Shown piece after piece: positions 16,740 to 25,410 of a DNA stretch of 64,000 nt. The notes beneath the pieces are model-generated. The model made no database searches and was not told where the DNA came from. It was given only the letters and a program-made list of their open reading frames with translations. This DNA comes from Sphingobium sp. C100. GTDB lineage: Bacteria; Pseudomonadota; Alphaproteobacteria; Sphingomonadales; Sphingomonadaceae. The position numbers and the translations under genes were made by a program. Position 1 is the first letter of the stretch; each line of letters opens with the position of its first letter. The stretch is from positions 26,998-90,997 of the forward strand of contig NZ_AYOY01000176.1 in assembly GCF_000508185.1 (NCBI RefSeq), given 5' to 3'.

Positions 16740-18554
16740 ATGTCCTATGAGATGAACCGGAAGCTTGCCGCCAAGCGCGCGCCGCTCCCCACGTCCGCCA
16801 ATGTCGATCCGGTGACTGCCGGCATCATCCGCGGCGCCATGGAGACGATTTGCTTCGAATCGTGCGAATATCTGGCCCGCGCTGCTTCCTCTGCGATCAT
16901 CAACCAGTCGAACGAGCGCAATGCCAGCATCGTCGACGCGCATGGCCGCCTCGCCGCCTGTTCCATCGGCACCCCGCATCTGACCTTCGTATCGCAGATG
17001 CCGGTTCGATATGGGCTGGAGATGTACAAGGAGTTCGAATGGGGACCGGGCGACGTGTTCGTCGGCAACGACCCCGATCATGGTGGCGGACATCTGCCCG
17101 ACTATGTCGTTTACGGCCCGGTGTTCGATGAGTCCGGCGAGCTGATCTACATTTCCGCGCTTCAGGCGCACCAGGGGGATACGGGTGGCAAGGACCCGGG
17201 CGGCTTTACCCTGGAGGCGACGGATATCTTCACCGAAGGCCTCGCCATCCCCTGCCTCAAGCTCGTCCATCGCGGCCAAAAGCGGATGGACAGCATCCGC
17301 CTGCTGGAGCGCAACAACCGTTTCCCCAGCTTCCACGGCGATCTGGCCGCGATGATCGGCGGCGTGCAACTGGCACAGCGCCTGATGGGCGATCTGCTCA
17401 AGAAATGGGGACCGGACAAGGTCAAGGCTGCGATCAACACCAATATCGACCAGACCGAGCGCCTGTTCCGCCAGGAAGTCAGCCGTTGGAAAGATGGCAG
17501 CTACGAAGCCGACGTCTATATCGACCATGACACGCAAGGCACCAAGGACATCCTGGTTCACGTCACCTGCACGATCAAGGGCGACCAGTTGACGGTCGAC
17601 CTGACCGGCACTGACGATCGACCCGAGTTGATCGGCGTCTGGAACACTTTCGGCAATACGCGCAGCTACATCATGACGCAGGTCGCCTCGTCGATCGATC
17701 CGGTCATCGACAAGAATGAAGGCCTGTTCAACGCGGTCGAGATGATCATTCCCGAAGGCTCCATCGTGCAGCCGCCGCCGAACAAGCCGGCGGCCCTCGG
17801 TTCCTTCCATCCGGCCTGCGAAGTCACCGAGGCGGTCTGCGTCGCGTTGTCGCAGGTCGTGCCGGAACGCTCGACCTTCCAGGGTTATAAGATGGGGATG
17901 CCCAACGCCGTCATCGGCTTCGAAAATGGCCAGATGTGGATGGACCAGGGCGTCGATGTGCGGGTCATGGATGCATCCGCCGTTCAGGATATCGATGGCT
18001 GGGGCGGCATGTGCGCCGCGCTGGGCAACCTGTTGCTGAGCCAGGCGGAGGACGCGGAAAGCCGCTTCCCGGTCATCAACCTGCAACGCCAGATGGTGAC
18101 GGACAAGGGTGGCGCTGGTCAATGGCGCGGTATGCCCGGCACGCTGAACGTCAAGAAAGTGCTCAAGCCCTGCACCGCCATGACCTGGATGGTGTCGCGC
18201 GAGCATCCGCTGACCGGCCTGCGCGGCGGTGAGGATGCCTGCCGCTACGAGAACCGCTACCTCGTCGGCACCGAAGACGAGTTCGAAGTGGAACGCTCCG
18301 CACTGGTGCAACTGCCCGCAGGGGCGGTCATGGCCTATCAGAATGGCGGTGGCTCAGGGTTCGGCCCTGCCACCCAGCGCGATCCGCAGGCGGTTCGCGA
18401 GGACGTGCTCGACGAGCTCGTCAGCATCGAAGCCGCGCGTGACCATTATGGCGTGGTCTTCACCGGCACGGTGGAAGACTATGACCTTGCGGTCGATGTC
18501 GCAGCGACTGAAGCGCTCCGCAAGGATATGGCGCGCCAATTAGAGAATGCTTGA
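16740..18554 (+). CDS. Hydantoinase B / oxoprolinase family protein (HyuB-like subunit)
   Basis: A 604-residue protein preceded by GAGAGAGGA. It has the HyuB signature: DPVTAGIIRGAMETICFE near the N-terminus, SNERNASIVDAHGRLAAC, GDVFVGNDPDHGGGHLPDYV (the conserved ND/HxxD metal-type motif) and GGGSGFGPA near the C-terminus. HyuA/HyuB heteromers include ATP-dependent N-methylhydantoinases, 5-oxoprolinases and acetone or acetophenone carboxylases. The HyuA-like subunit follows after 15 bases. No gamma-type or biotin subunit is present, so either a lactam hydrolase or a two-subunit carboxylase is possible; which one cannot be told from sequence. Confidence 0.9.
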   Translation: MSYEMNRKLAAKRAPLPTSANVDPVTAGIIRGAMETICFESCEYLARAASSAIINQSNERNASIVDAHGRLAACSIGTPHLTFVSQMPVRYGLEMYKEFEWGPGDVFVGNDPDHGGGHLPDYVVYGPVFDESGELIYISALQAHQGDTGGKDPGGFTLEATDIFTEGLAIPCLKLVHRGQKRMDSIRLLERNNRFPSFHGDLAAMIGGVQLAQRLMGDLLKKWGPDKVKAAINTNIDQTERLFRQEVSRWKDGSYEADVYIDHDTQGTKDILVHVTCTIKGDQLTVDLTGTDDRPELIGVWNTFGNTRSYIMTQVASSIDPVIDKNEGLFNAVEMIIPEGSIVQPPPNKPAALGSFHPACEVTEAVCVALSQVVPERSTFQGYKMGMPNAVIGFENGQMWMDQGVDVRVMDASAVQDIDGWGGMCAALGNLLLSQAEDAESRFPVINLQRQMVTDKGGAGQWRGMPGTLNVKKVLKPCTAMTWMVSREHPLTGLRGGEDACRYENRYLVGTEDEFEVERSALVQLPAGAVMAYQNGGGSGFGPATQRDPQAVREDVLDELVSIEAARDHYGVVFTGTVEDYDLAVDVAATEALRKDMARQLENA

Positions 18555-18569
18555 AGGGGGGATGTTAGT

Positions 18570-20642
18570 TTGAGCTATCGCGTCGGCATCGACATCGGCG
18601 GTACATTCACCGATTTCGCACTTCTGAAAAATGATGAGGTTATTCTCTTCAAGAATTTAAGTACGCCGCAGGATCGTTCGATCGGGGTCATGAATGGCCT
18701 TGCCAAGCTTGCCGAAATGGAAGGACTTTCATCGGGCGATTTCCTCGCGCGCTGTGAAGCGATCGTCCATGGCACCACCGTCGCCGACAACACGCTGATC
18801 GAAATGAACGGCGCGGTGACCGGGCTGCTCACCACCGAAGGCTTTCGCGACGAAATCGCGATCCGCCGCGGGTTCAAGGAGAGCATCTGGGACGTGCGCA
18901 CGCCCCCGCCGCCGGAAATAACACCGCGCCGCCGCCGCCTCACGGTGCCCGAACGCATCCTGTTCGACGGTTCCATCTATCAGGAGCTTGACGAGGAGGC
19001 GGTGCGCGCTGCCTGTCACCGCTTCGCCAAGCAGGGCGTTGAATCGGTCGCAATCTCGCTCCTCTTTTCCTTCGTCAATCCCGCCCACGAAAAGCGTGTT
19101 GCCGAAATCGTGGCGGAGGAGCTGCCGGGCGTCGAGATTTCCATGTCGCACGAAGTGCTGCCGCGCGCGCCGGAATATGATCGCACCAGCACGACCGTCG
19201 TGAACGCCTATGTCGCGCCGCGCGTATTTTCCTATCTGGAAAAGCTGGTCGAACGGCTGAAGGATGGCGGCTACGCCAACTCGCTGATGGTGATGCAGGC
19301 CAGTGGCGGCGTCATGACCAAGGAATATATCGAAAACGCTCCGATCCGCGTACTTGCCTCCGGTCCCGCCGGTGGCGTCATCGGCTCCGCGCATGTCGGC
19401 AGCGCAAAGGGCTATCCCAACTTGCTCTGCATCGACATGGGCGGCACCTCCTACGACATCTCGCTCGTGCTGGACGGCGTCGCGCCGGCCGAGTCACGCT
19501 GGAACCTGCATCACCGCTATGTCGTCGGCATTCCGATGGTGAAGGTCGAGACCCTGGGCGCAGGCGGCGGGTCCATCTGCCACGTCCACAACGGCATGTT
19601 GCAGGTCGGTCCTTCTTCGGCCGGCTCCGAACCCGGCCCGATCTGCTATGGCCGGGGCGGCACGAAGCCGACCATCACCGATGCGCTGGTGATGCTGGGC
19701 ATCCTGTCCGCCGATGCCGAATTTGCTGGCGGCAGCTTCTCGCTGTCTTCGAAGGGCGTGCCGGAGGCGTTCAAGGAGATTGGCGATGAGCTTGGCGCCA
19801 GCCCGGAGGAAGTGGCGTTCGACAGCTGGCGCGTAGTCAACGCGACGATGTCGCAGGGCGTGCGTCGTATCACTGCCGGCAAGGGCGTCGATCCCAACGA
19901 ACTGGTGATGCTCGCCTATGGCGGCAACGGCCCGGTGTTCGCGGCGATCCAGGCCGAAGATCTGGGCATCCGCCGCGTGCTGGTGCCAAAGGCTTCGCCG
20001 ACCTTTTCCGCGCTCGGCACCCTGGTGGCCAACCCGACGATCGAGGAGGAGCGGTCCTATATCGTTCCGGTCGACCAGATCGACGAAGATCGCCTCAAGA
20101 CATTGTGGCAAGCGCTCGAAGAGCGGGCACGCGATTATTTCACACGCGGCAATTTCCCGGCGGCGCAGGTCACCGCCAAATATCAGGTGAATATCCGCTA
20201 TCCGGGACAGAATTGGCCCCTGACTTTTGAGGTAAACCTGGTCGAAGGGGCGTTCGATACGTCCTTCCTGGACGGATCGATCCGTGACAAGGCGCTCGAG
20301 CTTTTCAACGCGCGCCACATGCACGAATATGGTCATATCCGCGAAGGCGAAATGCCTGAAATGACTGGCGTGCGCCTGGTGTCCTATGTCGAAACGCCCT
20401 CGCCCATGGCGGGGAGCGGCTTCACCGCCGCGCGGTCCAAGCCGGAAGCGGCCAGCCAGCGCCGCGCCAATCTGGGCAAGGGCTTTCAGGATGTCAGCAT
20501 CTATCGCGGCGCCGACCTGACGCCCGGTTGTGAGATCGCCGCACCGGCAATCATCGAGGAAAGCTTTACCACCATTGTGGTTTATCCCGGCTGGAAGGCC
20601 GTGATGGACGATGCGGGCGATTACGAACTCAGCCCCGCCTGA
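18570..20642 (+). CDS. Hydantoinase A / oxoprolinase family protein (HyuA-like subunit)
   Basis: A 690-residue ATP-binding subunit. It starts from TTG at 18570, with GGGGGG upstream, because the next codons give the invariant N-terminal phosphate loop SYRVGIDIGGTFTDF. The actin-like ATPase fold continues with HGTTVADNTLIE, LASGPAGGVIGS, DMGGTSYDISL, ETLGAGGGS and AYGGNGPVFA, all typical of HyuA. It should use ATP to activate a lactam carbonyl or an enolate, with HyuB. The length fits the family. It ends in a hairpin before the molybdopterin oxidoreductase gene. Confidence 0.92.
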   Translation: MSYRVGIDIGGTFTDFALLKNDEVILFKNLSTPQDRSIGVMNGLAKLAEMEGLSSGDFLARCEAIVHGTTVADNTLIEMNGAVTGLLTTEGFRDEIAIRRGFKESIWDVRTPPPPEITPRRRRLTVPERILFDGSIYQELDEEAVRAACHRFAKQGVESVAISLLFSFVNPAHEKRVAEIVAEELPGVEISMSHEVLPRAPEYDRTSTTVVNAYVAPRVFSYLEKLVERLKDGGYANSLMVMQASGGVMTKEYIENAPIRVLASGPAGGVIGSAHVGSAKGYPNLLCIDMGGTSYDISLVLDGVAPAESRWNLHHRYVVGIPMVKVETLGAGGGSICHVHNGMLQVGPSSAGSEPGPICYGRGGTKPTITDALVMLGILSADAEFAGGSFSLSSKGVPEAFKEIGDELGASPEEVAFDSWRVVNATMSQGVRRITAGKGVDPNELVMLAYGGNGPVFAAIQAEDLGIRRVLVPKASPTFSALGTLVANPTIEEERSYIVPVDQIDEDRLKTLWQALEERARDYFTRGNFPAAQVTAKYQVNIRYPGQNWPLTFEVNLVEGAFDTSFLDGSIRDKALELFNARHMHEYGHIREGEMPEMTGVRLVSYVETPSPMAGSGFTAARSKPEAASQRRANLGKGFQDVSIYRGADLTPGCEIAAPAIIEESFTTIVVYPGWKAVMDDAGDYELSPA

Positions 20643-20652
20643 GGCAGGCGCG

Positions 20653-20675
20653 GCCGGGGTGGATTCCGCCCCGGC
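20653..20675 (+). terminator. GC hairpin between HyuA gene and molybdopterin oxidoreductase gene
   Basis: 10-bp stem GCCGGGGTGG / CCGCCCCGGC (one G-T pair), ATT loop, no following T run. It begins 11 bases after the HyuA stop and could attenuate rather than end transcription into the next gene. Confidence 0.45.
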
Positions 20676-20692
20676 TCCTCCTGCGTCCCGGC

Positions 20693-22864
20693 ATGATTGA
20701 AACCAGAAAATCCTTTTGCCGCAACTGTAGCGCGCTTTGCTCGATGGAAATCGATGTCGAAGACGGCCGGATGGTCCGCGTCCGTCCGGACGGCAGCCAG
20801 TCGCCCTATGGCGCTTATCTATGCCCCAAGGGCCTGGCGAGCATCGATTTTCATAATGGGGCGGAAAACCGGCTGCTCCAAAGCCTGAAAAAGCGGCCCG
20901 ACGGGGCTTTCCTACCGATCGACGCCACGCAGGCACTCGACGAGATAGGCGCGAAACTCGCTCACCTGCTCGCCGCACATGGCCCGCGCGCGATCGCCGT
21001 CTATCATGGCACCGGCGCCTACAGATCCGTGCTCGGCGCGCAGATGGAGCGAGCTTTTCTGGCGGCGGTGGGCACGCCCAATTTCTTCTCCTCCATGACC
21101 ATAGACCAGTCGGCAAAGATGGTAACGATGGCGCGGATGGGCGTCATGGCCAGCGGCAAGCACAGCTTGCGCGATACCGATGTCGCCTTGCTGGCCGGTG
21201 GAAATCCGGTCGTGACGCATCAGGGCGCACCTTTTGCGCTGGCCGAAAGCGGCGCGCCCGCAAAAAGCTTTCAGGCGGCGCGGGACCGCGGATGCAAGAT
21301 CATCATCGTCGATCCGCGTCGTACCGAAACGGCGCGCTTTGCTGATTTGCTGATCCAGCCCCTGCCCGGCCATGACGCGGCGTTGTTCGCCGCCATCGCC
21401 CACATCCTGCTGCGCGACGGCCGCCATGATGGGGATTTCTTGTTACGTTGGGCCATTCAATTGGACGCGCTGCGCATCGCACTGGCGCCGTTCACCCCTG
21501 AAATGGCCGCTTCGCGCGCGCAGGTGCCGGTCGAGCAGATCGAGCAGGCAGCGCGTTGGCTGGGCGAGGCGAAACGACCCTATGCCGGGAGTGGCACGGG
21601 CCCGTCCATGGCTACTCATTCCAACCTGGCCGATCATATGATCGAGGTGGTGAACGCGCTGGCGGGCGGCTATCGCCGCGCTGGTGACATCATCCGCAAT
21701 CCTGGCACGCTCAAGCCCAAGGATGGGGTGGAAATGGCGGTGTCGCCTTCCCGCAGTTTCGAGCACGCCCCCAAATGCGTCAGCGCGGATGTGGGACCGC
21801 TGCTGGGCGAATTGCCAACGGCGCTGCTGCCGCGCGAGATTGCAGCAGATTCGCCGGACCGCATTCGCGCGCTGATCTGCTTCGGCGGTGATCCGCTCAA
21901 GGGCATGGGCGATCCCGGCTTTGCCACCGCGGGTTTCGACAAGCTTGATCTGCTTGTCTGCCTCGACAGCCGGATGAATGCCACGGGCGAGCGGGCGGAC
22001 TATGTGATCGCGACGTCCCAGCCCTTCGAGCGGCATGAGATCAGCGTTCCTGGCGACGCGCTTTTTCCCGAACCCTTCGTTCAATATACGACTCCGGTGG
22101 TGGAGCGACCGAAGGGCGTAATCGACGACTGGGCGTTTTTCTGGGCCGTGGCAGCGCGGATGAACCTGTCGCTGACGTTCAAATATTGGACCTATGGCGC
22201 GCGGTTCGAGGATATCGCCCTGGGCCTGCCGCTCGACCCCGAGCAGCGCCCAGACCCGGAGGCGCTTTGCCGCTTTCTGGCGAGCGAAAGCCTCGTGCCC
22301 TTCGAGACAATCAAGGCCAGTCCGTCCGGCGTCCGCCCCGACCTGCCGCCGCGCAGCATATTGCCGGCACCGCCAGGTTCGACCGGGCGGCTGCATCTTT
22401 GTCCGCCCGACGTCGCTCGCGAACTGGCGGATCTGGCAGCCGAGCCGGAGGAGGTCGGCTATGGCTACCGCCTCATCTGTCGACGCATCCTCCACGCCCT
22501 CAACGGCGCGTTTGTGGAAACGCGCGAGGTGCGCCGCCGCTTTCCGGTCAACTATGCCCATATGAACCCGGACGACATGGCGGCGGCCGGCATCGGTGAC
22601 GGGGATCTGGTGGAGATCGCGTCGCCTTATGGTGTGATCCGCACCCTGGCCAGGGCCGAGAGCCGGCTGCGGCCCGGCGTTGTGTCTATGACGCATATGT
22701 TCGGCCGATTGGTGGGTTCGGGCGATCCCGTCGCCGATGGGGGCGCGAATGTCGGCGAACTGACATCGCTGACGCAGGATCTACAGCCTATCAACTATAT
22801 GCCGCGCTTCTCCGCCGTCCCGATCAACGTGACGGCGGTCGACAAAACGACGCTGACCGCCTGA
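20693..22864 (+). CDS. Molybdopterin-dependent oxidoreductase (DMSO reductase superfamily)
   Basis: A 723-residue protein. An N-terminal [4Fe-4S] site is formed by FCRNCSALC and YLCPKG (Cys9, Cys12, Cys16 and one near residue 44). The cofactor domains follow (YHGTGAYRSVLGAQ, LLAGGNPVVTH, IIIVDPRRTETARFAD, LICFGGDPLKGMGDP), and a C-terminal molybdopterin-dinucleotide domain with VNYAHMNPDDM and GDLVEIASPYG. There is no Tat signal, so it is cytoplasmic. No iron-sulfur or membrane partner subunit lies nearby. No good ribosome site precedes the ATG, hinting at coupling to or poor translation after HyuA. Likely reactions are hydroxylation, hydration or dehydrogenation of a pathway compound; unknown. 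Confidence 0.88.
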   Translation: MIETRKSFCRNCSALCSMEIDVEDGRMVRVRPDGSQSPYGAYLCPKGLASIDFHNGAENRLLQSLKKRPDGAFLPIDATQALDEIGAKLAHLLAAHGPRAIAVYHGTGAYRSVLGAQMERAFLAAVGTPNFFSSMTIDQSAKMVTMARMGVMASGKHSLRDTDVALLAGGNPVVTHQGAPFALAESGAPAKSFQAARDRGCKIIIVDPRRTETARFADLLIQPLPGHDAALFAAIAHILLRDGRHDGDFLLRWAIQLDALRIALAPFTPEMAASRAQVPVEQIEQAARWLGEAKRPYAGSGTGPSMATHSNLADHMIEVVNALAGGYRRAGDIIRNPGTLKPKDGVEMAVSPSRSFEHAPKCVSADVGPLLGELPTALLPREIAADSPDRIRALICFGGDPLKGMGDPGFATAGFDKLDLLVCLDSRMNATGERADYVIATSQPFERHEISVPGDALFPEPFVQYTTPVVERPKGVIDDWAFFWAVAARMNLSLTFKYWTYGARFEDIALGLPLDPEQRPDPEALCRFLASESLVPFETIKASPSGVRPDLPPRSILPAPPGSTGRLHLCPPDVARELADLAAEPEEVGYGYRLICRRILHALNGAFVETREVRRRFPVNYAHMNPDDMAAAGIGDGDLVEIASPYGVIRTLARAESRLRPGVVSMTHMFGRLVGSGDPVADGGANVGELTSLTQDLQPINYMPRFSAVPINVTAVDKTTLTA

Positions 22865-22865
22865 T

Positions 22866-23900
22866 TCAGGGCCGCGCTGCAAGCAGCTTGCTGACCCGGC
22901 GATCAGGCTGAATCCAGTTGGAGCTTGGATATAACGGCCGGTTTTCCGTGGCCGCGTCCAGCCGGGCAATATCGTCGTCACCCAGTTTTACGTCTGCCGC
23001 GCCGAGCGTATCCTCCAGTTGATAAAGCTTCGTCGCGCCCAGCAACACGCTGCTGACCCCGCGCCGGGCGAGCAGCCACGCCACCGCGACCTTCGCGACG
23101 GTGATATCATGTGCTGCCGCGATGTCGCGCATGATATCGAGCAGCGCGAACCCCTTGTCCTTGTCGAAACCCAGCAGATCAAAATCGGAAAAGCGGTTCC
23201 CCGGCTTTGACAGGTCTTCCCGGCTGTAGGCGCCACTGAGAAAGCCATAGGCGAGCGGGCTCCACGCGGTCATGCCCAGGTCGAAATGCTGCATCATCGG
23301 CAGGACGTCGCGCTCCACATCGCGGCCCAGCAGCGAATAATAATATTGGCCGTGCGTGAAGCGGGCGAGACCATTGGCCTTCTGGAACGCGATCGCGGCG
23401 GCAGCCATCCAGGGCGACCAGTTGGAAAAGCCGATATAGCGCACCTTGCCAGAGCGCACGACCGTATCGAAGGCTTCCAACGTCTCTTCCAGCGGGGTGA
23501 GATGATCGTCGCGATGCGCGACATAGAGGTCGATCCAGTCGGTGCCCAGCCGCGCCAGACTTTGGTCGACCGACCACAGGATATGCCGGCGCGAGAGGCC
23601 GCTATGCAGCGGATCGCGCGCGCCGCCGCGATTGCCGACCTTGGTCGTGACGATGACCTTGTCGCGATAAGGTTTGAGGGCGGCGCCAAGCAATGTCTCG
23701 GATTCGCCGTCGGCATAGACATCCGAGGTGTCGAACAGATTGACGCCGGCGTCCACAGCATGGCCCACCAGTTCATCGGCCAGTTCGGCGCCGACCTTGT
23801 AGACCGACTTGAGAGAGGTATTACCCTGGGTGAAGGTAAAAGCGCCGAAGGCGAGGCGCGACACGATGAGGCCGCTGCTGCCAAGGGTCGAATATTGCAT
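22866..23900 (-). CDS. Aldo/keto reductase
   Basis: A 344-residue TIM-barrel oxidoreductase. VNLFDTSDVYADGESE holds the catalytic Asp and Tyr, VIVTTKVGNRGG the Lys, and DWIDLYVAHRDD the His. The C-terminal NADPH segment (VAWLLARRGVSSVLLGATK) is complete. It reduces an aldehyde or ketone with NADPH, or the reverse. It is the distal gene of a minus-strand pair with the kinase-fold protein (11-base gap) and ends two bases after the convergent molybdopterin oxidoreductase gene. Confidence 0.92.
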   Translation of the reverse strand: MQYSTLGSSGLIVSRLAFGAFTFTQGNTSLKSVYKVGAELADELVGHAVDAGVNLFDTSDVYADGESETLLGAALKPYRDKVIVTTKVGNRGGARDPLHSGLSRRHILWSVDQSLARLGTDWIDLYVAHRDDHLTPLEETLEAFDTVVRSGKVRYIGFSNWSPWMAAAAIAFQKANGLARFTHGQYYYSLLGRDVERDVLPMMQHFDLGMTAWSPLAYGFLSGAYSREDLSKPGNRFSDFDLLGFDKDKGFALLDIMRDIAAAHDITVAKVAVAWLLARRGVSSVLLGATKLYQLEDTLGAADVKLGDDDIARLDAATENRPLYPSSNWIQPDRRVSKLLAARP

Positions 23901-23911
23901 ATTGGTTTCTC

Positions 23912-25225
23912 CTACGCATCGGCGATGGGCAGCCGATCCAGAATTTCGTCAAAATCGGTGCCGTGCCACATGGTCAAAAGGCTGGTCAGGATGTGCAGCA
24001 TGATTCGCGGATTTTCCTTTTCCGCAAAGCGTGGATCACGCCGGCCTTCGATCATCGTCAGATCGTCAAATTCCGCCGCGATGCGAGCAGGCGCGTCGAG
24101 CAGATAGGCCAGCCCCATCAACGCCGTATAGACCCGCAGATGCAGCATCAGCCGGCCGGGACTAACGTCCGGTCCGCCCGCCGCCCGATATTCAGCGGTA
24201 AATAAGGCGACCAGTTCCTCGATATGCGCGGCCCAAAGATGATGCTCCATCCCGCTCAACGAACCCAGCAACGTCATGGCAAGGTGCATCTGACCAACGC
24301 TGCCCCAATCCATGAGGCCGCACTGAAGCGTGCCGTCGGCATCGGGCCAGAACCACGCATTGTCGATATTTCCGTTCCAGTGACATAGCGCGATCATGTC
24401 CGGGTCGGCGTGCAGAAATTCCCGGATTGCCCGTTCCTGATCCGCCATCCGCAACGCCTCGCGCGCCACTCGTTGGAGAAACGGAGGCGCGATGAGCGGT
24501 CGAGGGAAGAGTTGCGGAAAGCTGCGCGTAAATTCTTCCAGCTTCTCCAATTTGCGCACCAGCTTTGCCCGTGGTTGCGGCATCGGATCACCAGCGATCG
24601 CTCGCTCCAGGTCGAAGGGGAAGTATGCGTAAGCAGCATCGGGCAGCGTGCCGGCCTTATGTGCGCCAGCCAGCCGGGCAAGCGCCCTGACCAGCGCCCG
24701 ATAATGGTCGAGCGGCGCGTCCAGATCATAGTCCATGCATTTATGGTGATGCGGCTCTACGTCCCCCTCGCCATAACCGATCCGGTCTGTGATCAGGATG
24801 CCGGTGCCGCTTTCGCTGTCAAAATCGGCGAACAGACAAAGCGGCACCGCGATCGGAAAACCCGGCTGATTGGAAATGGCGGCAAAGCGGATTTCCGGCC
24901 CCATGTGGAAGCGTAGCGAATCACGCCCCGCATCGTGCGGATTGCGGGAAAATTTGACGAACAGGTCGGTGGGCAGCGTGGTGGGCTTGGCATAGGCGAC
25001 CGACAGAATGAGTTTGCTGCCCGTTCCTCCCACGGCCCATTCCCTGGCATCGGTGATGCTGCTCACCGCGTTGTCAGCGGGCAATGTCCCGGCGGCATGG
25101 AAGGCCCGGGTGAGGTAGGACGGGCCGCCCTCTAACAGCGCCGCCGCATGTGAAGCGATCGGCCTGCCGGTAATCTCTCCGACGGGCCAGGCAGAATCAC
25201 GTTGATCGGATTGGTCAGCATTCAT
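23912..25225 (-). CDS. Phosphotransferase (APH-like) family protein with altered catalytic loop
   Basis: A 437-residue protein taken from the ATG at 25225 (MNADQSDQ); the frame is open to 25309 without homology. It resembles aminoglycoside-phosphotransferase-fold proteins (LFVKFSRNP with the ATP-site Lys, LITDRIGYGEG as hinge, GLMDWGSVG as metal-binding Asp segment). The catalytic loop reads HWNGNIDN around residue 282, where HxDxxxxN is expected, so the catalytic Asp is Asn. It may be a pseudokinase or bind acyl-CoA-like ligands without phosphorylation. It lies upstream of the aldo/keto reductase, divergent from the ALDH gene. Confidence 0.78.
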   Translation of the reverse strand: MNADQSDQRDSAWPVGEITGRPIASHAAALLEGGPSYLTRAFHAAGTLPADNAVSSITDAREWAVGGTGSKLILSVAYAKPTTLPTDLFVKFSRNPHDAGRDSLRFHMGPEIRFAAISNQPGFPIAVPLCLFADFDSESGTGILITDRIGYGEGDVEPHHHKCMDYDLDAPLDHYRALVRALARLAGAHKAGTLPDAAYAYFPFDLERAIAGDPMPQPRAKLVRKLEKLEEFTRSFPQLFPRPLIAPPFLQRVAREALRMADQERAIREFLHADPDMIALCHWNGNIDNAWFWPDADGTLQCGLMDWGSVGQMHLAMTLLGSLSGMEHHLWAAHIEELVALFTAEYRAAGGPDVSPGRLMLHLRVYTALMGLAYLLDAPARIAAEFDDLTMIEGRRDPRFAEKENPRIMLHILTSLLTMWHGTDFDEILDRLPIADA

Positions 25226-25410
25226 GACAGCGGCGTGGACGGGTGCGGACCGACTGGCAAGCCATGGACAGGCCACATATCGCCTGCACGAAATAGCAAG
25301 GGGTGGCACTGGAGCGCCCCGCCCGCCTGAGCCTATATGTGAGACGGTTTAATTTTCTGCGGCACCGCCGGCATCACGCACGCGGCCTGCAATATTCGGG
25401 AGAGTGTCAG

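Noticed and set aside
16521..18311. Minus-strand open frame continuing upstream of the Gfo/Idh gene for about 1.8 kb
   Set aside because: It lies antisense to the well-supported HyuB gene, its translation is Arg/His/Asp-rich low-similarity text, and a proper ATG with ribosome site exists at 16520. It is a GC-rich shadow frame.
19494..21116. 540-codon minus-strand open frame across the HyuA/Mo-enzyme junction
   Set aside because: It is antisense to two genes with clear domain motifs; no family features were seen.
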